Assembly: GCF_001553625.1 (NCBI RefSeq)
Contig: NZ_CP014230.1
Span: 1,302,001 to 1,366,000, forward strand
DNA: 64,000 nucleotides
Direction: 5' to 3'
Origin: Desulfomicrobium orale DSM 12838
GTDB taxonomy: Bacteria > Desulfobacterota > Desulfovibrionia > Desulfovibrionales > Desulfomicrobiaceae
Shown: positions 16,552-24,714 of the stretch, in pieces
How the letters are laid out: every line of letters begins with the position of its first letter
Numbering within the stretch: the stretch's first letter is position 1
Position numbers and translations under genes: made by a program
Notes under the pieces: model-generated
The model's database searches: none
What the model was told of the DNA's origin: nothing
What the model saw: only the letters and a program-made list of their open reading frames with translations

Positions 16552-18537
16552 CTAGTCAGGGATGATCTGGTAGTAGTGTCTCTTGAAGATTTCAGTTTCA
16601 CCGGTGGCCGGGTTGAACTTTGAGTTCACGAAGCACTTCCACTTGGAATCGTCCAGGCCCATGAAGTCCGCGCGATAGTAGAAGCCGGGATAGCGGCTTT
16701 CCTGGCGGAAACGGATGTGCTGCATGTGCAGACGGACGGTCCACAGCCTGTGATACTGTTCCCAGCAGCGGAGCAGTTCGTGCAGGTCGCGGGCGGCCAG
16801 CTTCTTGGAGTCCTCTTCGAGCATGTCGAGCAGGGTGAAGCCGGTGTCCAGCAGCCTCTCGGACGTGGTGTACAGGGTCGCCACACCGCCGCCGTATTCA
16901 TCAGTGGCCTTGATCAGGCGCATCATGAAGTTGTTGGGCGTGATGTAGTTGGGGTTGACCACAGGATCGGTGGAAGCGGCCTTGAATTCCTCGTAGGTGT
17001 ACCAGGGCTGATAGATTTCCTTCTTCAGCGCTTTGGCGTCGAGGGTCAAAGTGGGCTTGAAGTCTTTGTGATCAAGAGCGTAGCGGACCAGCTGCTTGCC
17101 CACGATGCGGCCCTCGGCATGGGAACCGGAGGAGAACTTGTGGCCGGACGCACCCACACCGTCGGCGCAGGTGAACAGGCCGTTGACCGTGGTCATGCGG
17201 TTGTAGACTTTTCCGTTGTCGGCCTTGATCTTGTATTCTTCGGGAACCCAGTCCTCGTTCGGGCCGGACGCCCAGATGCCGCAGCAGCCGGAGTGGGAAC
17301 CGAGCAGATAGGGCTCGGTGGGCATGATTTCAGAGCCGCGTTCCTCGGGCTTGATGTTCATGGCCGCCCACAGGTTGGCCTGACCCACGCACATGTCGAG
17401 GAAGTCTTCCCAGGCTTCGGATTCAAGATGCTTCTGCTCAGCCTTGGAGAGTTCCTTGAAGGTGGTCTGCAGAGCGGTGGCCGTATCCATGTAGATGGGA
17501 CCGCGGCCTTCGCGCATTTCACGCAGCATCATGTGGTTGCGCAGACAGGTCGGGATGACGTGTCCCTTGGCGTAGCCGCGATCCTCGTAGGGCTTCAGCA
17601 TGGCGCGGTTGGTCACGCAGTAGTCTTCGCCCTTGGCGTTGGTGGCCTTGGCCTTGAACAGCAGGAACCACGCGCCGACCGGGCCGTAGCCGTCCTTGAA
17701 GCGGGCGGGCACGAAACGGTTTTCCATCATGGTCATCTCGGCGCCGACCTGCGCACACATGGTGTAGGTGGAACCGGCGTTCCATACGGGATACCAGGCG
17801 CGTCCGAGACCCTCGCCAGTGGAGCGGGGCCGGTACACGTTGACCGCACCGCCGCAGGCCACGGACATGGCTTTGGCCTTGATGACATACACTTTGTTCT
17901 CGCGCACGGAGAAGCCGACCGCACCGGCGATCTGGTTGGGTACCTTGGCGTCGAGGAGCAGCTTCACGATGAACAGGCGCTCGATGTAACGGTCGCTGCC
18001 CAGAGCATTTTTGGCGGCCTCGCCCACGATGACCTTATAAGATTCGCCGTTGATCATGATCTGCCAGCGGCCGGAACGCACGGGCGCGTCGCCCTTGGCC
18101 AGAGCCAGACCTTCTTTCTTGGCCTGAGCGCCGTCCAGGTTCTTGCCGTCCTTCTTGATCCAGCAGGGCAGGCCCCACTCTTCAAACAGGTGCACGGAAT
18201 CGTCCACATGACGGCCCAGATCAAAGATCAGGTCTTCGCGGACCAGACCCATGAGGTCGGTGCGAACCATGCGCACATAGTCATCGGGCTCGTTTTCGCC
18301 GATGTAGGTGTTGATGGCCGAAAGACCCTGGGCCACCGCGCCGCCGCGGTCGATGGCGGCCTTGTCCACCAGGAGCACCTTCACGCCGGCCTTGTCGGCC
18401 CAGCGGCAGGCTTCGAATGCGGTTCCACAGTTGCCCATGCCGGCGCCAACCATGAGAATATCGGTTTCAAGCTCCACTACTTCCGGCTCAGCCAGGGCCA
18501 AACCCTTGACCGTGTCTTTGACAGGAATCTGAGGCAT
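16552..18537 (-). CDS. aprA: Adenylylsulfate (APS) reductase alpha subunit
   Basis: AprA holds the FAD active site that reduces APS to sulfite and AMP in dissimilatory sulfate reduction. The 661-residue protein is full length. An FAD motif (DILMVGAGMGNCGTAFEA) lies near residue 25. It also has GAVAQGLSAINTY, the RFVPARFKDGYGPVGAW segment and a late HSGCCGIWASGP. The ATG at 18537 has AGGAGG 6-11 bases upstream. It sits 38 bp after aprB, the usual aprBA order, and is followed by a perfect intrinsic terminator. It acts in the cytoplasm and receives electrons from AprB. Confidence 0.98.
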   Translation of the reverse strand: MPQIPVKDTVKGLALAEPEVVELETDILMVGAGMGNCGTAFEACRWADKAGVKVLLVDKAAIDRGGAVAQGLSAINTYIGENEPDDYVRMVRTDLMGLVREDLIFDLGRHVDDSVHLFEEWGLPCWIKKDGKNLDGAQAKKEGLALAKGDAPVRSGRWQIMINGESYKVIVGEAAKNALGSDRYIERLFIVKLLLDAKVPNQIAGAVGFSVRENKVYVIKAKAMSVACGGAVNVYRPRSTGEGLGRAWYPVWNAGSTYTMCAQVGAEMTMMENRFVPARFKDGYGPVGAWFLLFKAKATNAKGEDYCVTNRAMLKPYEDRGYAKGHVIPTCLRNHMMLREMREGRGPIYMDTATALQTTFKELSKAEQKHLESEAWEDFLDMCVGQANLWAAMNIKPEERGSEIMPTEPYLLGSHSGCCGIWASGPNEDWVPEEYKIKADNGKVYNRMTTVNGLFTCADGVGASGHKFSSGSHAEGRIVGKQLVRYALDHKDFKPTLTLDAKALKKEIYQPWYTYEEFKAASTDPVVNPNYITPNNFMMRLIKATDEYGGGVATLYTTSERLLDTGFTLLDMLEEDSKKLAARDLHELLRCWEQYHRLWTVRLHMQHIRFRQESRYPGFYYRADFMGLDDSKWKCFVNSKFNPATGETEIFKRHYYQIIPD

Positions 18538-18575
18538 ATGTTCCTCCTGAAATTTCTTGCGTTAAAGGCGCTGGT

Positions 18576-19064
18576 TTAGGCGACGGCGGACTTGAACTTG
18601 ACCTTCATGTCCGCTTCGGTGACCTCAAATTTCTTGCTCAGGGCTTCCTTCGGAGCTTTCAGGCTGGTCTCGGTGAAGAGCAGCTCGTTTTCCAGATCAG
18701 CGCCTTCAGGCTTGCCTTCATAGGGTTTGATGGAACCCTCAACGGTGGTGCGGATGGGGAACTTGAAGCGTTTTACCTCGCCATTGCGGAACTGTACGGT
18801 CCACATGATGTCTTCGGCGCCACGCAGTGGAATACAGGTGCCGCCCATGGGAGCGAAGTCGGCGTAAGGCCGGGCCGTGATGGCACCCTGCGGACAGATT
18901 TTCACGCAGGAATAGCATTCCCAGCATGCCGCCGGCTCCTGATTGTAGGCTTTCATTTCCGTCGGATCCAAGATCATCAGATCGTTGGGGCAGATGTACA
19001 TACAGGCAGTTTTTTCACCGCCCTTGCACCCATCACACTTTGCTGGATCAACAAAGGTAGGCAT
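18576..19064 (-). CDS. aprB: Adenylylsulfate (APS) reductase beta subunit
   Basis: AprB is the two-cluster ferredoxin-like subunit that passes electrons to AprA. In 162 residues the first cluster motif is CDGCKGGEKTACMYICPND and the second is CWECYSCVKICPQGA, followed by the beta-strand domain and the long C-terminal tail that wraps AprA. Length is normal. The ATG at 19064 has GCGGAGGAATT just upstream. It leads the aprBA operon; a TTGACG/TAAAAG promoter candidate lies about 80-110 bp upstream. Confidence 0.98.
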   Translation of the reverse strand: MPTFVDPAKCDGCKGGEKTACMYICPNDLMILDPTEMKAYNQEPAACWECYSCVKICPQGAITARPYADFAPMGGTCIPLRGAEDIMWTVQFRNGEVKRFKFPIRTTVEGSIKPYEGKPEGADLENELLFTETSLKAPKEALSKKFEVTEADMKVKFKSAVA

Positions 19065-19144
19065 AATTCCTCCGCTTAAAAGTTAAACCAACTTGGCCGT
19101 TTTTATGGCCTGATGACTCTTTACCAAATTCTTTGCTTGTGAAT

Positions 19145-19173
19145 CTTTTACCAAGTTGGGACAGGCACGTCAA
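19145..19173 (-). promoter_or_regulatory. Candidate aprBA promoter with paired CCAACTTGG sites
   Basis: On the minus strand TTGACG (19168-19173) and TAAAAG (19145-19150) are separated by 17 bp. The spacer contains CCAACTTGG next to the -10. An inverse copy of the same nine bases lies at 19088-19096, inside the leader. The pair looks like an operator set, but the regulator is unknown. Confidence 0.5.
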
Positions 19174-19204
19174 GCCATAGTTGAGGGAAAATCTTTCCTG
19201 TTAC

Positions 19205-19240
19205 AAAAACGGCCCGCCAAGACGTTTCCCGGCGAGCCGT
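19205..19240 (-). terminator. Intrinsic terminator of sat
   Basis: On the minus strand ACGGC-T-CGCC pairs with GGCG-G-GCCGT around a 12-base loop, followed by TTTTTG. It lies just past the sat stop and upstream of the aprB promoter, so sat and aprBA are separate units. Confidence 0.8.
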
Positions 19241-19249
19241 ATGTAAGCT

Positions 19250-20517
19250 CTACATTTTTGCGCCGGAAGCGGCACCCTGCATCTTGATTTCGACCTTTTC
19301 CGTCAGGCCGGAATAGTATTCGCGCAGAATTTCCAGAACTTCGTCGCGGCCGAAATGGTCGGCGACCGGAGCACCTTCGGACAGAGCCTTGCGCAACTTG
19401 GTTCCGGACAGAACCACGCGGTCTTCCTTGCTGTGCGGGCAGGTGCGCAGGGAGGCCATGCCGTCGCACTTGTAGCAGTAGAAGGTCCAGTCGATCTTCA
19501 TGGGCTGGGTGATCAGAGCCTTGCCTTCGCCCAGATTTTTGGGGATGCGATCAAAGATTTCCTGGGCTTCGAACAGGCCGTAGAAGTCGCCCACGCCCGC
19601 ATGGTCGCGGCCGATGATCATATCGGAAACGCCGTAGTTCTGACGGAATGTCGCGTGCAGCAGGGCCTCGCGGGGACCGGCGTAGCGCATATCCAGGGGA
19701 TATCCGCCCTGCACCACGTTTTCCTTGACGAAATAACGGTCGATCAGGGTGTCGATGCACTTGATGCGCACTTCGGCCGGGATGTCGCCGGGCTTCAGGT
19801 TGCCTACCAGAGAGTGGATGAACACGCCGTCACAAACCTCGCAGGCGATTTTGGCCAGGAATTCGTGGGAGCGGTGCATCGGGTTTCTGAGCTGCAGGGC
19901 GGCGACACGCTTCCAGCCCCGTTTTTCGAATGTGGCGCGGGCTTCGGCCGGAGTCATGTAGCAGCCGGGGAAGCGTTCGCGATAGTCGCCTTCGGACAGG
20001 ACTTTGACCGGCCCGGCGATGTTGTATTTTTTCTGAGCCATGACCATCTGCACGCCGGGATGATCTTTGGGGGCCACTTCCCAGAATTTGTCGCCTACGG
20101 AATCATCTCCGTTGCCCCTGTAGATTTTTTCGCATTCCCATTTTTTATCGGCCTCGGTCATCTCATAAACTTCTGTGACCTTCATGGTGGCCATGAAGAC
20201 GCCCTTTTTGGGATCGAACAGGGCGATCTCTTCACCGACTTTCACGGTTTCGTCGGTGTCGAGGGTCACGGGTACCGGCCAGAAAGTACCGTCGGCCAGA
20301 GTGAAATTTTCACACACGGATTTCCAGTCGGCTTTTGTCATGAAGCCGTTCAACGGGCTGAAGCCACCGATGCCCATCATGATCAAGTCGCCTTTGGCGC
20401 GGGGGCTGATGTCAATCTTTCTCAGACCAGCGGCTTTTTTCTGTTCGGCAGCCAATTCCGCACCCTGAAGTAATGAGCAAACCAAGCCTTTTCCACCATG
20501 GGGGGTACAAGAGCCAT
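19250..20517 (-). CDS. sat: Sulfate adenylyltransferase (ATP sulfurylase), 5' end out of frame by one base
   Basis: Sat activates sulfate with ATP to APS, the entry step of dissimilatory sulfate reduction. The main frame shows the family motifs: [12 protein letters not shown] (ATP binding), [31 protein letters not shown] and a C-terminal [17 protein letters not shown]. The expected N-terminus (MALVPP, then [12 protein letters not shown]) is present but split over two frames. The ATG at 20517, with AGGAGGAAT upstream, reads into a C6 run (20500-20505 on the plus strand), after which the frame is lost. A seventh C would restore one 422-residue protein. A TTG at 20485 could start a 411-residue protein lacking the first residues. 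The gene is otherwise intact and essential for this lifestyle, so sequencing error is the simplest cause. Confidence 0.93.
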
Positions 20518-20574
20518 AACGCGATTCCTCCTAGAGATTTGTTTTTATTGGCGCAAAAACAGAACGTTGGCTTC

Positions 20575-20603
20575 AATCTGCTCGGGTCGGGCCGCCTTGT
20601 CAA
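20575..20603 (-). promoter_or_regulatory. Candidate sat promoter
   Basis: A perfect TTGACA (20598-20603, minus strand) and a weak CAGATT 17 bp later lie 58 bp upstream of the sat ATG. The -35 is good and the -10 is poor. The wider 20.53-20.83 kb region is AT-rich and holds no gene on either strand. Confidence 0.4.
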
Positions 20604-20838
20604 TTGTTTTGTGATTTTTTTATCAACATCTTGGACTCCGTTTTGTCCGTGTAGCGATAAAAATTCCGCTATACGGCATCGTTTCTTTGCTATTTTATAT
20701 ATTTATTTCAGTATGATATCTTTGAATATGTGCTGGGCTCTTGCAATGGAAGGGCAAACGCTGTTAGGCAGTCGCCTGTTTCTGCGCGTGACAGTATGCA
20801 CATTTCGGAACTCCCGACTACTCCTTTGGACGTGACAC

Positions 20839-22505
20839 ATGGCGGAAAAGCATCCTCCCCTTTCCCTCACACAGGAACTGGCGCAAATTGACGAGAGACT
20901 GGTTTCTCTTCTGGCTTCGCGCACGGAGTTGCTGTCCCGGGCCGCCATATCCAGGCGGGCCAAGAGCCTGAGCATCACCGATCCCAATCAGGAAAAGGCA
21001 CTCTGGCAGGTCTGGCGGGATTCTCCCAAGGCCGAGGGCTTGGAGCCCCAGATGCTGAGGCGGATTTTCCATCTGGCCAACAATCTTGCCTACTCCAGAG
21101 CCGAAAACAGCTCCGCCCCCGGAAAATCTCTTTCGCTTTTTCCCAGAAGGAAGCCGGTCAATATTGATCTCGACGCGCCGCGGGATCAAATCCTCCGGAG
21201 CATGACATTTTTTCTCGGGGCACTAGGCTCCGCTTCCCTGGCCGTGGCGCCGTTTCAGAGCAACAGCATCTCGCTTGAGTTCATCAACGCCCTCAACCTG
21301 TGCGGCTTTAACATCGCCATTCAGGACCGGCAGTGTCTGATCTGGCCCGCACCGTCGTGGTCCTTGGACAACAAGGCGGTGTACGCGGGACAGAGCACTT
21401 TTCATTTTTATCTGCTTTTGTGTCTGGCTTTGGGCGGGGTGAACAGAGTCAAGTACACGGGGGCGACCAAGCTCAAAATCCTCGACCTGCGTCCGGTGCA
21501 GGAATTGCTACCCAAACTTGGATGCCGGCTGACCATTGTGGAGCCCCACAGCAACGGCCTGCCCGTCCGTGTGGAGACAAGCGGCCTGATTCCGGACAGT
21601 CTGGATATTCCACCCGGTATTTCCCGGAAGTTCATCCTGGCCCTGATCGCCGCTGCCACAACCTTTAAAAAGACATTGTCCATCCGGCTGCATGAATCCT
21701 ACGGAGACAGCAAGCTGTTGCGCAAAGGCATCGCTTTTCTGCAGCATTTTCTGCCGGAAGTGCAGTTTGACGGTTCGGTGATCACCATTCCGGCCGGGTC
21801 TGCGGGGCTCGACACCGCACAGATGGACATCCCCGTCGATCCGTTGATGAGCCTGCATCTGCTGGTGTTGCCCTTCTTTACGGATGGTCAGGTGTCACTG
21901 CGCGGCAAATGGCCCGAATACACACCCAATCTGCAGGACGTGATGGACATTCTGTATGAATTCGGTCTGCGCATTTCCATTGAGCCCGACTCCATCACCT
22001 CCCGGATGGGTGACAGGCCCCCCGGCTTTCTTTGGATATCACGTCCTGTCAGGAATACCTGCCTCTTTTGCTGGCCATGGCCTTTGGTTTGAGAGGGGCC
22101 TGCGACATCACTCTCGACACGGCCCGCATTGATGTGGAGCATGCTCAGGATCTGCTCGAAGCCCTTGGCGCCGGTTATTCCCTGCAACCGGGCCTGCTGC
22201 GGCTGGGTCTGCCTTCCACCCGCAGGCCCAAGGAAGGACCCTGGCAAAGTCCGGGACCATACTGGACGCTGGCGGGGGCGCTTATTTCCTTTACGCATCC
22301 CGGAGTCTGCCTGGCCAACGCGGACAACATTTCCTCCGCGTGGCCCTGGTTCTGGAAGATTTTCATGAATCTGCCCGAGCCCCAGCACTTCATCCGCTCC
22401 GTAAGCGACGGCGATGACGCGGACGGTGATGCTGATTTTGATGACTCTCCAAAGCGCAGACGCATCAAGGTCACAGGACATGGACGACCTCACGACGCAG
22501 ATTGA
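20839..22505 (+). pseudogene. Chorismate mutase-like / EPSP synthase-like fusion, frameshifted
   Basis: The first frame runs from the ATG at 20839 to 22092. Residues 8-85 look like an AroQ-type helical domain (ELAQIDERLVSLLASRTELL). From residue 110 an EPSP synthase-like repeat fold follows (LKILDLRPVQELLPKLGC; IPPGISRKFILAL). Around 22023 homology jumps to a second frame (ITSCQEYLPLLLAMAFGLRG, then DVEHAQDLLEALG) that ends at 22505. One extra C in the C6 run at 22018-22023 would join them into about 555 residues. The EPSPS part lacks the catalytic signatures of AroA: the N-terminal PPSKS lysine is replaced by APRDQ, and no NxGTxxR, KExDR or DHRxAM is visible. It would be a pseudoenzyme if intact. 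It is divergent from sat. Confidence 0.7.
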
Positions 22506-22683
22506 GTATCTGCGGCGGGAGCGGGCGGCCGTGCAGGCGCGGATCAAGGAACTGCTGCTGGCCGAAGATCCTGGACGGGGCGTTGTTTTCCATGAGGAAA
22601 TCTTCCGTCTGCAGCAGGACAGTCTGCGCATGGAAACGGAAATCCAGATTCTCCAGGCCCGGTTGCGGCGCGAATCCTGCTGA
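22480..22683 (+). CDS. Small coiled-coil protein
   Basis: 67 residues starting at MDDLTTQIEY. It is almost entirely helical with heptads rich in Arg, Glu, Leu and Gln (RAAVQARIKELLLAEDPGRG, then FRLQQDSLRMETEIQILQAR). It overlaps the end of the preceding gene by 26 bp in another frame and is followed 57 bp later by aconitase. Codon choice resembles the neighbours. I do not recognise a family. The arrangement fits a short helper protein co-transcribed with the fusion gene. Confidence 0.5.
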   Translation: MDDLTTQIEYLRRERAAVQARIKELLLAEDPGRGVVFHEEIFRLQQDSLRMETEIQILQARLRRESC

Positions 22684-22740
22684 TTTTGCAAATCCCGTCG
22701 TCTACTTTATAATAAGCTTACTTTTTTCCAAGGACATTCC

Positions 22741-24663
22741 ATGAAACAGAATCTCACCCGCAAGATCATCGCCGCACACCTGGTCGAGGGCTCCATGACC
22801 GCCGGCAGTGAAGTGGCCGTGCGCATCGACCAGACCCTGACCCAGGACGCCACAGGCACCATGGCCTATCTGCAATGGGAGGCCATCGGGCTGCCCAGGG
22901 TCAAGACGGAAGTCTCGGTCAGCTATGTGGACCACAACACCTTGCAGATGGGCTTCCGCAACCCCGACGATCATCGCTATCTGCGCAGTGTGGCGGCCAA
23001 ATACGGCATTGTTTTTTCTCCTCCCGGCACGGGCATCTGTCATCAGCTGCATCTGGAAAATTTCGCCGTGCCGGGCAAAACTTTGATCGGCTCGGATTCC
23101 CACACGCCCACGGCAGGCGGCATCGGCTGTCTGGCCATGGGCGCCGGAGGGCTTTCCGTGGCCTTGGCCATGGCGGGCGAACCTTACACCCTGGCCATGC
23201 CCAAGGTGTTCAAAATACGTCTTGAGGGGCAACTGACCGGATATGCCTCGGCCAAGGACGTCATTTTGCATCTGCTCGGTCTGCTTACCGTCAAGGGCGG
23301 AGTGGGCGCGGTCATGGAATACTGTGGTCCGGGCGTGGCCAGTCTGAGCGTGCCGGAGCGGGCCACCATCGCCAACATGGGCGCGGAGCTGGGAGCGACG
23401 GCCTCTGTTTTTCCCAGTGATGAACAGACCAGAGCCTTTCTGGAACTCATGGGCCGGGCCGACGCCTTTACGCCGCTGGCTGCCGATGACGGCGCGGAGT
23501 ACGACCGGGAAATCGTCGTGGATCTGAGCGCTCTGGTGCCGCTGGCCGCGCGGCCGCATATGCCCGATCTGGTGGTGCCTGTGGCCGAACTGGACGGGCT
23601 GGCCGTGGATCAGGTGGCCATCGGCTCCTGCACCAATTCGTCCTATTCCGATTTGCAGGCCGTGGCCTGGATTCTGGCCGGAGAACATGTTGCTCCGGGG
23701 ACGGATCTCATGCTTTCACCGGGTTCCAAACAGGTCTTGAAAATGCTCATGGCCGAAGGGTTGCTGGACCATATTCTGGATGCCGGAGGACGGCTCCTGG
23801 AATGTTCCTGCGGGCCGTGCATCGGCATGGGCGGCTCTCCCGGCAGCGGTGGAGTCAGTGCGCGGACCTTTAACCGTAATTTCGAGGGCCGCAGCGGTAC
23901 TCAGGACGGACAGATCTATCTGGTCAGCCCCGTCACCGCCGCCTTCTGCGCCCTGCGCGGCAAATTCACTGATCCGGCCACATGGAACAAAGAAATCCCC
24001 CGGCCGTCTCTTCCATCCACCGCGCCGTCCATCAGGCATCTGTTTGCCTACCCGCCCGAGGATGCTTTCTCCGTCGAGGTGCTGCGCGGTCCGAACATCG
24101 TCCCGCTGTCGCCCTTCGACAGACTGCCCGATATCCTGACTCTGCCGGTTCTGATCAAGGTCGGCGACAACATCACCACGGACCACATCATGCCTGCGGG
24201 CGCGGCCATCACGGCCCTGCGCTCGAATATTCCGGCCATCAGCCGCCACGTGTTCGAGCGGGTGGACAAGGATTTCGTCGGCCGGGCTGAAGCCGCCGGA
24301 CAGGGCGTGATTCTGGCCGGGGAGAACTACGGCCAGGGTTCCAGCCGCGAACACGCGGCTCTGGCCCCGCGCCACTTAGGCGTGCGGATGGTGCTGGCCA
24401 AGTCCTACGCACGCATTCACAAGGCCAATCTGGTCAATTTCGGTATCCTGCCGCTGACTCTGGTCAATCCCGCCGATTACGACCTGCTGTCTCAGGGGTG
24501 TCCGCTCACGGTGGATCTGGCCGGACTCGCGCCGGGCAAGGAGCTGGCCGCGGTCATGGAAAACGGCCGGAAAATCGCTCTGGCCCATGATTTGACGGGC
24601 AATGAAATAGCCATTATCAGGGCGGGCGGTTTGCTGAACTACGTCAACGACAGGCAAAAATAG
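22741..24663 (+). CDS. Aconitate hydratase
   Basis: Aconitase interconverts citrate and isocitrate with a 4Fe-4S cluster. At 640 residues this is the short form found in Desulfovibrio and Bacteroidetes, smaller than E. coli AcnA/AcnB. Motifs: GTGICHQLHLENFA, the cysteine-bearing SDSHTPTAGGIG region, IGSCTNSSYSDLQ with one cluster ligand, CSCGPCIGMG with the two others, and the mobile C-terminal domain motif GENYGQGSSREHAALAPRHLG. The ATG follows AAGGA at 6 bases. It works in the partial citrate cycle that supplies 2-oxoglutarate. Confidence 0.95.
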   Translation: MKQNLTRKIIAAHLVEGSMTAGSEVAVRIDQTLTQDATGTMAYLQWEAIGLPRVKTEVSVSYVDHNTLQMGFRNPDDHRYLRSVAAKYGIVFSPPGTGICHQLHLENFAVPGKTLIGSDSHTPTAGGIGCLAMGAGGLSVALAMAGEPYTLAMPKVFKIRLEGQLTGYASAKDVILHLLGLLTVKGGVGAVMEYCGPGVASLSVPERATIANMGAELGATASVFPSDEQTRAFLELMGRADAFTPLAADDGAEYDREIVVDLSALVPLAARPHMPDLVVPVAELDGLAVDQVAIGSCTNSSYSDLQAVAWILAGEHVAPGTDLMLSPGSKQVLKMLMAEGLLDHILDAGGRLLECSCGPCIGMGGSPGSGGVSARTFNRNFEGRSGTQDGQIYLVSPVTAAFCALRGKFTDPATWNKEIPRPSLPSTAPSIRHLFAYPPEDAFSVEVLRGPNIVPLSPFDRLPDILTLPVLIKVGDNITTDHIMPAGAAITALRSNIPAISRHVFERVDKDFVGRAEAAGQGVILAGENYGQGSSREHAALAPRHLGVRMVLAKSYARIHKANLVNFGILPLTLVNPADYDLLSQGCPLTVDLAGLAPGKELAAVMENGRKIALAHDLTGNEIAIIRAGGLLNYVNDRQK

Positions 24664-24714
24664 CCGGAAAATCCGGCCCCTTCTCCCACTTCAAAGAAAT
24701 CGATCGGAGCCTTC

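Noticed and set aside
16717-18579. 620-residue plus-strand frame opposite aprA
   Set aside because: Low-complexity antisense frame caused by the GC-rich codon use of aprA.
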